A stretch of DNA of 64,000 bases from Pseudomonas arsenicoxydans (GTDB lineage: Bacteria > Pseudomonadota > Gammaproteobacteria > Pseudomonadales > Pseudomonadaceae): the NCBI RefSeq assembly GCF_006438915.1, contig NZ_RCZE01000006.1:124001-188000 (forward strand), read 5' to 3'. The position numbers and the translations under genes are program-made. The notes beneath the pieces were generated by a model that ran no database searches, had not been told where the DNA came from, and worked only from the letters and a program-made list of their open reading frames with translations. Positions 8,201 to 15,805 of the stretch are shown here, one piece after another. The number at the start of each line of letters is the position of its first letter. Within the stretch, counting starts at the first letter, position 1.

Positions 8201-9043
8201 TCAGTAGGCAGTCAGCACGGCGCCGTCGCCGCCAGGCATTGCTGGGCGGGTGGTCTGGCTGTGGTCCTGTGTTTCGCCCAGGCGCTTGATCAAATCCGCG
8301 AAATCGGTGGTCAGCTTTTCGTGTTTGCCGGTGAGGGATTTCAGCGCTTCATCGGCTGAGGCGACGACTTTGGCCTGATCAGCGGCGTGACCCGCCAGCG
8401 CCTCGACGGCTTCGTTCAATTCGGAAAACTGAGCTTCGTCCTTGCTGGCCTTGGCCTTGCTACGGCCGAGCAAATCGGAAACGCGGGAGAACAGGCCGTC
8501 GATCACGCTTGGGGTTTCGACGATTTCATCAAACTCCAGCTGCGCTTCGACGAGCTCCGAGAACAAGTTGTCCGGTTTGCTCTTACGTGCCTTCAGCGGT
8601 GAGGCATCGGGGTTTTGCGCGCTGAATGTGAGCATCTCAGTGCCCAGGCTCGCCGGCGAATCGGTCACAGCTAACCCGTCAAGGTAAGCGCGGCCGGTGT
8701 CGGCAAACTTCGGCGAAATCTCGATGCTGGTGTACAGCTTCTGGCGCGCCTTGTTCATGGCGATCAGGTCGTCGGTTGGCTCGATCTGAACGAACAGGGC
8801 CAGCTTCTTCACACCGTTGACGTCGACTTCTTCAGTCTTTGCAGCCAGCACGTCGCCGTAAGCACGGAACGGGCTGTCCGGCAGGACGCTGCGGTAGTGC
8901 TCAACCCAAACGCGAGCGCCATAGGTGTTCGGGTTGTAAGTTTCGGCAGCATCGACCAGCCACTGGCGCTCGATCTGACGGCCATCGGTGGTCGCACCTT
9001 CTACGGCGACGCGGAACCATTTGGAGCGAAACTTTTTCTTCAT
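8201..9043 (-). CDS. Capsid scaffolding protein and protease O (P2 gpO-like)
   Basis: A 280-residue protein from the start MKKKFRSKWFRVAVEGATTDG, preceded by GAGG; the frame is open upstream but the family begins here. The N-terminal half is the serine protease: Asp20, His49 (WVEHYRS) and Ser106 (KLYTSIEISP) line up with the Asp/His/Ser set known for P2 gpO. The C-terminal half is helical and charged, the scaffold part, ending AMPGGDGAVLTAY. Transcribed divergently from the terminase. Confidence 0.94.
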   Translation of the reverse strand: MKKKFRSKWFRVAVEGATTDGRQIERQWLVDAAETYNPNTYGARVWVEHYRSVLPDSPFRAYGDVLAAKTEEVDVNGVKKLALFVQIEPTDDLIAMNKARQKLYTSIEISPKFADTGRAYLDGLAVTDSPASLGTEMLTFSAQNPDASPLKARKSKPDNLFSELVEAQLEFDEIVETPSVIDGLFSRVSDLLGRSKAKASKDEAQFSELNEAVEALAGHAADQAKVVASADEALKSLTGKHEKLTTDFADLIKRLGETQDHSQTTRPAMPGGDGAVLTAY

Positions 9044-9199
9044 GGAGCGGATCCTCAAAGCGGTGCTGCTGGGTGCAGTTGCGTTGAGGTACATCGTCGG
9101 CAGTAGCGTCATTGCGGGCAATCAGCGCCAGTTGTAGGCCCATGCGCTACATGGCACATCGCTACGCCTTCACGCGCGCGAGGCGTCAGCATCGCCGCC
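9044..9199. promoter_or_regulatory. Divergent late-promoter region between O and P
   Basis: In P2-like phages the P-Q and O-N-M-L operons start here and are switched on by the zinc-finger activator Ogr. The region contains the inverted repeat TGTAG-N9-CTACA at 9133-9151, which resembles the dyad (TGT...ACA) of Ogr-dependent late promoters. The match is suggestive only; spacing is one base off the remembered form. No ogr gene lies in the window. Confidence 0.4.
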
Positions 9200-10960
9200 A
9201 TGACGACAACCGAAGCCACTCCCATCCGCGATAACCGCCGTCAGGCCAAGTTCCTCTACTGGACCGGTCTGCGGATCTGCGCGATTGCAGAAATGCTGGA
9301 TGAAAAGGAAAAGACCGTTCATGCGTGGAAAACGCGTGATGAATGGGACCGGGCCGATAACGTCGAGCGCATCGGTGGGGCACTGGAAGCACGCCTGGTG
9401 CAACTGATCCTCAAGGACGGCAAGACAGGAGGGGATTTCAAGGAAATTGACCTGCTGCATCGCCAGCTGGAGCGACAGGCCCGCATCGAGCGATACAAGG
9501 CCGGCGGTACCGACACTGACTTGAATCCAAACCTAGCCAAACGCAACGAAGGGCCGAAGAAGAAAGCGGCTCGCAACGAGTTCAGCGAAGAGCAGATCGA
9601 GCAGTTGACCGAAGCGTTCAAAGACGGTTGTTTCGGCTATCAGTTGGACTGGTACCGGGCGAGCAATCAGCGCACCAGGGCAATTCTGAAAAGCCGTCAG
9701 ATCGGCGCCACGTACTACTTTGCCCGGGAGGCGTTCATTGATGCCCTGGTCACCGGACGCAATCAGATATTTCTATCCGCATCGAAGAATCAGGCGCACA
9801 TCTTCAAGGCGTACATTCAAGGGTTCGCCCGCGAGGTCTGCGGCGTCGAGCTGACAGGCGATCCGATCATTCTGGCCAATGGCGCCGAACTGCATTTCCT
9901 CGGTACCAATGCCCGAACCGCTCAGGGTTACCACGGTAATTTCTACTTCGACGAATTCTTCTGGACGTTCAAGTTCAACGAGCTGAACAAGGTCGCCAGC
10001 GGCATGGCGATGCAGAAGCAATACCGACGCACCTACTTCTCGACACCATCGAGCATGGCCCATGAGGCCTACACGTTCTGGACCGGCGAACGCTTTAACA
10101 AGGGCAAGCCGGTTGCCCAGCGGCTGAAACTCGACGTTTCGCACGACGCGCTGCAGCAGGGACGGCTGTGCGAGGACCGGATCTGGCGCCAGATCGTCAC
10201 GATCCTGGATGCCGAGCAGCGCGGCTGTGATCTGTTCGACCTGGAGGAGCTACGCCTCGAGTACAACGCGGACGCCTTCGCGAACTTGCTCATGTGCCAG
10301 TTCGTCGACGACGGGGCGAGCATCTTCCCGCTCAACGTCCTGCAGCCTTGCATGGTCGACAGTTGGGTCGAGTGGTCCGAGGACTACAAACCTTTTGCTG
10401 CAAGGCCGTTTGCCGATCGGCAGGTTTGGATTGGCTATGACCCGGCGGAAACGGGCGACAGCTCCGGTCTGGTAGTCGTGGCCCCGCCAACTGTTCCAGG
10501 TGGAAAATTCCGCGTGCTCGAGCGCCACCAGTTCCGCGGTATGGACTTCGCCGCGCAGGCCGAGGCGATCCGCCTGGTCACGATGCGCTATTGGGTGACA
10601 TACATCGGCATCGACATCACAGGCATGGGTTCTGGCGTGGCGCAGCTGGTGCGCCAGTTTTTCCCCAATGTGACGACCTTTAGCTATTCCCCCGAGGTGA
10701 AGACGCGCCTGGTGCTCAAGGCTTACGACGTTATTCACAAAGGGCGCCTGGAGTTCGATGCCGGCTGGATCGACATGGCCCAGTCGCTGATGGCGATCCG
10801 CAAAACCATTACGGCCAGTGGCCGGCAATTCACCTACACGGCAGGCCGCACCGATGAGACCGGGCACGCGGACCTCGCCTGGGCGCTGTTCCACGCATTG
10901 CAGAACGAACCGCTTGAGGGCCAAACCTCAACGAATACCGGCTTCATGGAGATTTATTGA
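9200..10960 (+). CDS. Terminase large subunit, ATPase P (P2 gpP-like)
   Basis: A 586-residue packaging motor. The N-terminus has a helix-turn-helix (GLRICAIAEMLDEKEKTVHAWK). The ATPase part has the Walker A-like SRQIGATYYFAREAF, then NIFLSASKNQAHIFK-type sequence and the Walker B FYFDEFFWTF. The nuclease part has IGYDPAETGDSSGLVVV. Length fits P2 gpP (590). It is plus-strand, divergent from O, with its TGA overlapping the portal ATG. Confidence 0.95.
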   Translation: MTTTEATPIRDNRRQAKFLYWTGLRICAIAEMLDEKEKTVHAWKTRDEWDRADNVERIGGALEARLVQLILKDGKTGGDFKEIDLLHRQLERQARIERYKAGGTDTDLNPNLAKRNEGPKKKAARNEFSEEQIEQLTEAFKDGCFGYQLDWYRASNQRTRAILKSRQIGATYYFAREAFIDALVTGRNQIFLSASKNQAHIFKAYIQGFAREVCGVELTGDPIILANGAELHFLGTNARTAQGYHGNFYFDEFFWTFKFNELNKVASGMAMQKQYRRTYFSTPSSMAHEAYTFWTGERFNKGKPVAQRLKLDVSHDALQQGRLCEDRIWRQIVTILDAEQRGCDLFDLEELRLEYNADAFANLLMCQFVDDGASIFPLNVLQPCMVDSWVEWSEDYKPFAARPFADRQVWIGYDPAETGDSSGLVVVAPPTVPGGKFRVLERHQFRGMDFAAQAEAIRLVTMRYWVTYIGIDITGMGSGVAQLVRQFFPNVTTFSYSPEVKTRLVLKAYDVIHKGRLEFDAGWIDMAQSLMAIRKTITASGRQFTYTAGRTDETGHADLAWALFHALQNEPLEGQTSTNTGFMEIY

Positions 10961-12024
10961 TGAGCAACAGCCGCAGCGAAACCACGCAGATGTCCACATC
11001 AGCCCCGACTGCGATCGCGGACCAGGTGCTGCCGGCAACGGGCGGCAAGATGGAGGCGTTTACCTTCGGAGACCCGACTCCTGTGCTCGACGAGCGCGGG
11101 ATTCTCGACTACCTGGAGTGCTGGCTGAACGGCCGGTGGTACGAGCCGCCGATGTCCCTCGACGGGCTGGCCAAGTCCTCGCGAGCGAGCGTGTTTCTGC
11201 AATCGGGCTTGAATTTCAAACGCAACATGCTGGCCCGCACCTTCATCCCCCACAAGTTGCTTTCACGACAGACGTTCGAGCAATTCGCCCTGGACTTCCT
11301 GTGGTGCGGTAACGGCTATCTGGAAAAGCGGGAAAACATGCTGCGTAGCACGTTGGGGCTGCAGCCCGCCCTGGGCAAGTACATGCGACGCGGTGTGGAC
11401 CTCGAAACCTATTACCAGGTGCGCGGCTGGCGAGACGAGTACGAATTCAAGCGCGGGACCGTTTACCACCAGCGCGAGGCGGACATTAACCAAGAAATCT
11501 ACGGCCTTCCGGAGTGGCTACCAGCTCTGCAGAGTGCGCTGCTCAACGAGTCCGCCACCTTGTTCCGGCGAAAGTACTACAACAACGGCAGTCATGCCGG
11601 TTTCATCATGTACATGACCGACACCGCGCAGAACGAGACGGACGTTGCCGCGTTGCGCAGCGCGCTGAAGTCAGCGAAGGGCCCGGGCAATTTCCGCAAC
11701 TTGTTCATGTACGCCCCGGGCGGGAAGAAGGACGGCATCCAGCTGATCCCTGTTAGTGAAGTGGCGGCGAAGGATGAGTTCGGCTCGATCAAAAACATTA
11801 GCCGCGACGATATGCTCGCTGCGTTGCGTATCCCCCCCCAACTGATGGGCATCGTTCCGCAGAACGCTGGCGGGTTCGGATCGATCAAAGAGGCCGCGCA
11901 GATCTGGGCAATGAACGAACTCGAGCCCATTCAGGCACGCCTGCAGCAGGTCAACGAATGGCTGGGCGAAGAGGTAATTCGCTGGAGGCCGCTGGAGTCA
12001 GTTTCCGATAAATTATCTTCTTAA
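10960..12024 (+). CDS. Portal protein Q (P2 gpQ-like)
   Basis: A 354-residue phage portal (PBSX/P2 type). The segments ECWLNGRWYEPPMSLDGLA, RNMLARTFIPHKLLSRQTFEQFALDFLWCGNGYLE and the C-terminal RIPPQLMGIVPQNAGGFGSIKEAAQIW are family hallmarks. The start overlaps the terminase stop (TGATG). The last eleven residues (PLESVSDKLSS) are less familiar than the rest, so a small change at the 3' end is possible, but the length is normal. Confidence 0.95.
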   Translation: MSNSRSETTQMSTSAPTAIADQVLPATGGKMEAFTFGDPTPVLDERGILDYLECWLNGRWYEPPMSLDGLAKSSRASVFLQSGLNFKRNMLARTFIPHKLLSRQTFEQFALDFLWCGNGYLEKRENMLRSTLGLQPALGKYMRRGVDLETYYQVRGWRDEYEFKRGTVYHQREADINQEIYGLPEWLPALQSALLNESATLFRRKYYNNGSHAGFIMYMTDTAQNETDVAALRSALKSAKGPGNFRNLFMYAPGGKKDGIQLIPVSEVAAKDEFGSIKNISRDDMLAALRIPPQLMGIVPQNAGGFGSIKEAAQIWAMNELEPIQARLQQVNEWLGEEVIRWRPLESVSDKLSS

Positions 12025-12102
12025 GGGCTCATTCAGCGTTCAGCGCGACATCCTTATTAATGCGAAGCAGGGATCTCCAAGGTTTTCGTCGGTTACCGTC
12101 TA

Positions 12103-12119
12103 CTTACCAAGAAGGTAAG
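12103..12119. repeat. Palindrome CTTACC-N5-GGTAAG downstream of the portal gene
   Basis: A perfect 6-base inverted repeat with a 5-base spacer, lying 80 bases past the portal stop. The same hexamer pair recurs at 14407-14434, and CTTACC alone at 17483 and 17546. It is a candidate operator for a phage regulator; no regulator is assigned. Confidence 0.45.
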
Positions 12120-12154
12120 AACCAATTTCACGTCATTAGAGTTTTACTTTGAGC

Positions 12155-12188
12155 GAAAAAAAACCGCCTCAGCGGAAGCTGAAGCGGT
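12155..12188 (-). terminator. Rho-independent terminator after the 32-codon gene
   Basis: On the minus strand an 11-base stem (ACCGCTTCAGC / GCTGAGGCGGT, one mismatch) with a 4-base loop is followed by eight T residues. It begins 17 bases after the stop codon of the small gene at 12205-12303. It may also separate that transcript from the convergent portal transcript. Confidence 0.8.
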
Positions 12189-12204
12189 CCACTTTTCGGC
12201 CTTG

Positions 12205-12303
12205 TTACAGGTCGTCGAAGTGATCTCGCAGCAATTCGTAAACGTGATGGACACGCACACAAACCACCACGAAATCCCACGCATGTTTTAAGTGTTTCAA
12301 CAT
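12205..12303 (-). CDS. Very small protein (32 residues), function unknown
   Basis: The frame starts ATG after a very strong ribosome binding site (GGGAGGGCCTAGC then ATG) and encodes a 32-residue peptide, MLKHLKHAWDFVVVCVRV then HHVYELLRDHFDDL. It is followed directly by a rho-independent terminator. The peptide has a short hydrophobic centre (FVVVCV), a basic/His-rich flank and an acidic tail. A 24-codon leader frame (GTG at 12371, stop at 12297) overlaps its start codon, an arrangement like that of coupled small toxin genes. I do not recognise a family; it could also be a small RNA with a chance frame. Confidence 0.45.
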   Translation of the reverse strand: MLKHLKHAWDFVVVCVRVHHVYELLRDHFDDL

Positions 12304-12367
12304 GCTAGGCCCTCCCGTAGTTGGGCCAAACCTCCAGCACACTTACCGGACTTGTGTGCCTTCGGGA

Positions 12368-12389
12368 TCACGTCAATGCTCCCTGTGAG
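12368..12389 (-). repeat. 22-base element, copy 1 (leader of the small gene)
   Basis: On the minus strand the element reads CTCACAGGGAGCATTGACGTGA. It holds a ribosome-binding-like GGGAG and a GTG that opens the 24-codon leader frame overlapping the 32-codon gene. One mismatch separates it from the second copy at 12751-12772. Confidence 0.6.
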
Positions 12390-12750
12390 GCGGCTAAGCT
12401 GATGGACGCCGTCTGAGTCATCCGCACGGGTTACAAGCCCGTGTCAGTAAGGCCGTCGCACGGCAGTTGCTAACACCGTACGAGTGTCTGCATGGTAACG
12501 AAATTTTTTACACCCGTGGTGCGCCGAATCGGCTCATGGATCGGTATGTAGATACAGTTTTTCGGTCGGAGCGAGGCGCCACAGGGCTTTGGCGGGTGAA
12601 CATTTTTTTCGGCTTATTTGCATTATTTGGACTTTTGCTTAAAAAATCAGCCAACAAATGACTTTTTCACTACATCTTGTGTTTTGCGCGCGCTACAAAA
12701 CCGTCAATCGGTAATCGTTGCGCGCACTGGTGCCACCTTGTACCCTGTGG

Positions 12751-12772
12751 TCACGTCAATGCTCCCTGCGAG
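12751..12772 (-). repeat. 22-base element, copy 2
   Basis: Same orientation and 21 of 22 bases identical to copy 1. Here too the GTG opens a short frame (16 codons, ending near 12705). This copy lies downstream of the terminator at 12807-12838 in the minus direction. Confidence 0.6.
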
Positions 12773-12806
12773 TACGAAAGCCCGGCCACTAACTGGGCTT
12801 TCGACG

Positions 12807-12838
12807 AAAAAGCCGCCCTTACTAGGCGGCTTTTTTTT
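12807..12838 (-). terminator. Terminator of the 12864-13677 operon, bidirectional
   Basis: A 9-base stem (AAAGCCGCC / GGCGGCTTT) with a 7-base loop, flanked by A and T runs on both sides. It follows the stop of the 82-residue gene by about 25 bases in the minus direction. Confidence 0.8.
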
Positions 12839-12863
12839 GCCTGTGATTCAGGCCTGTGACGCG

Positions 12864-13112
12864 TCACAGCTCCACGCTAAAGCCGCGCAAGCCGATGCCG
12901 TCCGCGAACCTACCAACAGCGGTCAAACTGGCCCAGGTGCGCACCTTCTCCCGACGTGAACGCACCGGCACCCAGCGCGCGCCGCTGCCGCCCAGGCGAA
13001 TCGACAGCCCCCAGGTGGGGCCACCGTCGATCCTGGCCACCAGGCATTCCCTGACCGCTCGTTGTTGCACCAGGTGCGTCAGGGCGTCTTCGTGAATGCC
13101 TTCACCGATCAC
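12864..13112 (-). CDS. Phage protein of unknown function, 82 residues
   Basis: A basic protein (many Arg, RIDGGPTWGLSIRLGGSGARWVPVRSRREKV). The GTG start overlaps the TGA of the upstream gene (GTGA), so it is translationally coupled. It is the last gene of a three-gene unit ending in a terminator. The composition with a beta-rich centre and an Arg-rich tail could suit nucleic-acid binding, but no family is recognised. Confidence 0.6.
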   Translation of the reverse strand: MIGEGIHEDALTHLVQQRAVRECLVARIDGGPTWGLSIRLGGSGARWVPVRSRREKVRTWASLTAVGRFADGIGLRGFSVEL

Positions 13113-13372
13113 TGCTCCAGCTCCAGCAGGCGCAACTGCAACGCTTGGTCGAACGCCATGTACAGCGCCTCGATGTCGGCCGGGTTCAGCGCGCGCAGGG
13201 TTTCCACGCCCAGGGTAAAACCTTCGGCGCGGTCCGCCGCGCGCCAGGCCTCGGTTTTGGTCCGCGCCTGCTCGATGGCGCCCAGCAGTCTCAGCGCCTG
13301 GGAGCCCAGCGCTTGCGGCAGGTTCAGCGCCGCCAGCGGGTCGTTTCTTTCGTGACCCTCACGCCTGCTCAT
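13109..13372 (-). CDS. Phage protein of unknown function, 87 residues
   Basis: A mostly helical, Ala/Leu-rich protein (LPQALGSQALRLLGAIEQ, then VETLRALNPADIEALYMAFDQAL). Start overlaps the upstream stop (ATGA) and its own stop overlaps the next start (GTGA). This double overlap is good evidence that it is expressed. No family recognised. Confidence 0.65.
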   Translation of the reverse strand: MSRREGHERNDPLAALNLPQALGSQALRLLGAIEQARTKTEAWRAADRAEGFTLGVETLRALNPADIEALYMAFDQALQLRLLELEQ

Positions 13373-13677
13373 GCGTAGATCGCCTGGGCTTGCGCGATAA
13401 AAGCCGCCGCTTGCTCGGCGCTCAAGGCGCCGTCTTTGACGAACTGCCCTAACCAGGCCTCAAGCCCGGGCAACCCGGCGGCCCCTTTCTGCGACAGCGT
13501 GTAGCCCAGCGCAATGACCATGCCGCGCACTTGAAACTCTGCGTGCACCGCGGTCTTTTGATAGTCCAGTGTGTTGAGAATGGCATCGATCAACGTCGCT
13601 TCGCCGGCATGAGTCCTGTGCAACTCGGTCAACCGTTGCTTAAGGAAGTCAGCTTCAAAGTCATCATCGACCGTCAT
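13369..13677 (-). CDS. Phage protein of unknown function, 102 residues
   Basis: First gene of the three-gene unit. Acidic N-terminus (MTVDDDFEADFLKQRL), helical centre with AIGYTLSQKG-like sequence (VIALGYTLSQKGAAGLPGLEAWLGQFV) and an Ala-rich end. No DNA-binding motif or membrane segment is evident. Position in the early region of a P2-like prophage is the only functional hint. Confidence 0.65.
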   Translation of the reverse strand: MTVDDDFEADFLKQRLTELHRTHAGEATLIDAILNTLDYQKTAVHAEFQVRGMVIALGYTLSQKGAAGLPGLEAWLGQFVKDGALSAEQAAAFIAQAQAIYA

Positions 13678-13770
13678 GAGGTTTGCCTGTCCGAGTGAGT
13701 GGCGGTCACTGCGTAAAACCAGTGACCGTGGGTCTGTTGGTCCAGTTTAGGAGGTCGTGGTATCCGTGGC

Positions 13771-13812
13771 CAATAAAAAAGGGGGCCACCCCTGTGCGGA
13801 ATGTACCCCCCT
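13771..13812 (-). terminator. Terminator downstream of the 13849-14359 genes
   Basis: On the minus strand a G-rich/C-rich hairpin (GGGGGTAC ... GGTGGCCCCC) is followed by six T residues. It lies about 40 bases after the stop at 13849 and separates this pair from the three-gene unit. Confidence 0.7.
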
Positions 13813-13848
13813 CTTTGACATAAACGCCGTTATTCGTAACGCGGCGGC

Positions 13849-14088
13849 TCAGCTATTCGCCCAAGTCACTACCGGCTCTTCGTAGACCACCAACGGCCGT
13901 TCGGCCAGGATCTCTTCGCCCGCTCTGCGGCACTGCGCTTTCAGCTCGTCGACGGTGATGCCGTGCAACTCGGCCACGCTGTGCGCGACCTTCGGCCCGC
14001 CACCATCGCGGATCTTCAGAAACAGCAGTTGATGTAGCGGAAGGTCTTCCAGTCGGTTCGTTGGTGCGGTCATAGCGTTCTCGCTCAT
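13849..14088 (-). CDS. Phage protein of unknown function, 79 residues
   Basis: Start MSENAMTAPTNRLEDL chosen because AAGGA sits 9 bases upstream; an upstream ATG at 14121 in the same frame lacks such a site. The protein contains RDGGGPKVAHSVAELHGITVDELKAQCRRAG, which could form a small helix-turn-helix-like fold, and ends acidic-hydrophobic. A DNA-binding role is a guess. The open frame upstream would overlap the 14111-14359 gene. Confidence 0.55.
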   Translation of the reverse strand: MSENAMTAPTNRLEDLPLHQLLFLKIRDGGGPKVAHSVAELHGITVDELKAQCRRAGEEILAERPLVVYEEPVVTWANS

Positions 14089-14110
14089 GGTGGGGGGTTC
14101 CTTTCCGTTG

Positions 14111-14359
14111 TTAGGGTTCATCGCTGCCCAGGATCACGCCGAACGCGGCCAGCCGCAATTGCCGCCGTGCATACGCATCCTGCCGGTACAGCTCGGTGCC
14201 GTCGAGGCTTATCAGGCGTTCATCCGCCAGGGCGTCGATGTAGCCGATGGCGTAGGCCACGGCAAAACGCACCTTTAACGGATCGGCGGCCTGATCGATC
14301 ATGTCCAGGGCGGCATTGACGCGGATCTTCGTCTTTTCAGGGGAAGGGCTCAGGCTCAC
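14111..14359 (-). CDS. Phage protein of unknown function, 82 residues
   Basis: GTG start with AAAGGA upstream; the leader AAAGGAACCCCC is nearly the same as that of the next gene, suggesting a shared translation signal. The protein is helical (VNAALDMIDQAADPLKVRFAVAYAIGYIDALADERLISLDG). No family recognised. It is the first gene downstream of the palindrome-rich region at 14382-14434. Confidence 0.6.
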   Translation of the reverse strand: MSLSPSPEKTKIRVNAALDMIDQAADPLKVRFAVAYAIGYIDALADERLISLDGTELYRQDAYARRQLRLAAFGVILGSDEP

Positions 14360-14381
14360 GGGCGGGGGTTCCTTTAGGTTC

Positions 14382-14434
14382 GTTATAGGTAACGTGTCGT
14401 AAGTAACTTACCGGCTGATTACTCAGACGGTAAG
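14382..14434 (-). promoter_or_regulatory. Palindrome-rich promoter/operator candidate
   Basis: Within about 50 bases there are three near-palindromes: CGTTATAGGTAACG, GTAAGTAACTTAC and CTTACCG-N14-CGGTAAG. They lie directly upstream of the GTG of the 14111-14359 gene, and TATAAC on the minus strand could serve as a -10. The arrangement suits a phage operator, with the regulator unknown. Confidence 0.45.
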
Positions 14435-14444
14435 GCTGCATTCG

Positions 14445-15278
14445 TCAATGGGACTGGATTTGTGCCGGCTTCTTGAAGACCCAGCATTTGGTCGTGGTTC
14501 TGCGAATGGTGCTGTCCACAGCCTTCATTCCCAAAAACTGTGGCTCGGTACAGCGCTTCAACGCGTTGGTGACGTCGGTACCGATGATGGTCTGAATACC
14601 ATTGGCAGCGAACAGTTCGACCAGGTGCGGCATGTTCAGCGCGATCAGTTGCGAGTCCTTGGAGTGGTTGTAGGTGATGCCCTTGGTGTCCAGCTGCAGG
14701 AGCGCGCCCCAGAAGTCTGCGACCACGTCAGCTTGTGGTGGCTCAATGGTGCCGATGGCGTCCAGATCTGGAACGGGCAGGCCCATGGAGGTAGATAGAT
14801 GTGTGATCTCAATGCCGAGCATGTCCCGCATCGATCGATTACGGCTGCGCATCAGCTCTTTCAGCAGCGTCAGGCGATGTTTCGAAAGGCTGATCTGCTG
14901 GGCGATGGTGACAGCACCAGGTCGAACGGCTGCGCCCTTGGTCCAGTAACTCCAGAGGACCTCGTCGCACTCTTCTTGGTACTGGATGATCTTGTCGCGC
15001 AGCTCGGGCGCCACCTTGTTCGGGTTGATCGAATAGAGCCAGGCTGCGAGCTTTCGCAAAGGGATGCAGGTCATCGATCGCAGCTTGCCGTCTTCGGCAA
15101 CTGTGGAGATTTCCTCCACAGTTGAACTGAACTTCTCCACCAGCTTTGTACGTTGGCCGTTCCAGTCAATCCCCATGTTCGTGACGATGGGTTTCATCGC
15201 TACGTACGGTTCATTGTTCTGGCCCACAAGCACAACGGTGTCGCCGTGAAACGGAACGGGCATAAGTTGAGTGTTCAT
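14445..15278 (-). CDS. Phage antirepressor, P22 AR-N domain
   Basis: A 277-residue protein. Residues 1-115 match the P22 antirepressor N-terminal family: VPFHGDTVVLVGQNNEPYVAMKPIVTNMGIDWNGQRTKL, then MTCIPLRKLAAWLYSINPNKV and IIQYQEECDEVLWSYW. The C-terminal 160 residues (QISLSKHRLTLLKELMRSRNR onward) are a variable domain. Such proteins bind and inactivate phage repressors. RBS AGGACT precedes the ATG. No cI-type repressor is seen nearby. Confidence 0.85.
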   Translation of the reverse strand: MNTQLMPVPFHGDTVVLVGQNNEPYVAMKPIVTNMGIDWNGQRTKLVEKFSSTVEEISTVAEDGKLRSMTCIPLRKLAAWLYSINPNKVAPELRDKIIQYQEECDEVLWSYWTKGAAVRPGAVTIAQQISLSKHRLTLLKELMRSRNRSMRDMLGIEITHLSTSMGLPVPDLDAIGTIEPPQADVVADFWGALLQLDTKGITYNHSKDSQLIALNMPHLVELFAANGIQTIIGTDVTNALKRCTEPQFLGMKAVDSTIRRTTTKCWVFKKPAQIQSH

Positions 15279-15298
15279 GATGTGAGTCCTTTCAGTCT

Positions 15299-15505
15299 TC
15301 AGATGCGGGTTTGGGTGGTGGTGGCGGAACGAATGACCCTGTTCAGGTCACCGCTTATTCCGTCGAGGAAGGCGGCCAGCATCTGAGGCCTGTACATCCC
15401 GGGGTCGTTGGCCTGGTGCGCGAGCGCACATACCAGGGCAATGGAATCGCGTACCCGCTCCAGATCATTCAGATCATCGTCGGTGAGACCGTATGGCTTT
15501 CTCAT
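15299..15505 (-). CDS. Small phage protein, 68 residues
   Basis: Start MRKPYGLTDDDLNDLERV chosen because its ATG overlaps the stop of the upstream 52-residue frame (ATGA); the longer frame to 15799 would overlap that gene entirely. Mostly helical (LERVRDSIALVCALAHQAND). It lies 20 bases before the antirepressor and is probably cotranscribed. Function unknown. Confidence 0.6.
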   Translation of the reverse strand: MRKPYGLTDDDLNDLERVRDSIALVCALAHQANDPGMYRPQMLAAFLDGISGDLNRVIRSATTTQTRI

Positions 15506-15660
15506 AGGGCACCGCCGTGCGTTTCCAGAACGCGCACCTGGTGCATGTGATGGTTGTAGCGCTTGAGGCGAGTGGAGAGGGAGGAGTTGGCGTGCAACGC
15601 GGCGAGAGCCATGCGGCGGTGGGCAAGTGCGCGGATTTTGGACGGAATGAGGGCGGTCAT
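15502..15660 (-). CDS. Small basic phage protein, 52 residues (longer Ash/Icd-like form possible)
   Basis: The ATG at 15660 has GGGAG seven bases upstream and encodes a very basic peptide (MTALIPSKIRALAHRRMALA, then Arg/His-rich). It is coupled to the next gene by ATGA. The same frame stays open to 15906, and that extension (SAPISFAGAFFTPAFMCYGG, LHWSTLGCAG) resembles the Ash/Icd-like leader proteins of phage P4-type elements. Which form is made cannot be decided here. Confidence 0.45.
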   Translation of the reverse strand: MTALIPSKIRALAHRRMALAALHANSSLSTRLKRYNHHMHQVRVLETHGGAL

Positions 15661-15805
15661 GGTGAAGCTCCCGAATCGACGGAGCCACCTCGTTCTGCCG
15701 CCAAGCAGATAAGGGGTGGCGAATTGCAAAGGATTGGCGGACCGGTGATTCAGGAACCCGGCGCACCCGAGGGTGCTCCAATGCAACCCGCCATAACACA
15801 TGAAT

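Larger units (their letters stand above)
12304..12863. other. 560-base region without a recognised gene, between the 32-codon gene and the small-gene operon
   Basis: Nothing here looks like a normal gene. It holds two copies of a 22-base element, a bidirectional terminator near 12807-12838, an 8-base-stem hairpin (GAAAGCCC/GGGCTTTC at 12776-12803) and a moderately AT-rich centre (12490-12680). The phage cos site should lie between portal and early genes, so it may be in this stretch, but I could not identify a cos core. Confidence 0.5.

Noticed and set aside
12467..12661. 64-residue plus-strand frame with a hydrophobic end
   Set aside because: Starts TTG/ATG without RBS in an AT-rich gap, on the strand opposite to the neighbouring phage genes. 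Could be a chance frame.
12025..12900. Search for the phage cos site
   Set aside because: No sequence close to the P2-type cos core was found, so no site is reported.
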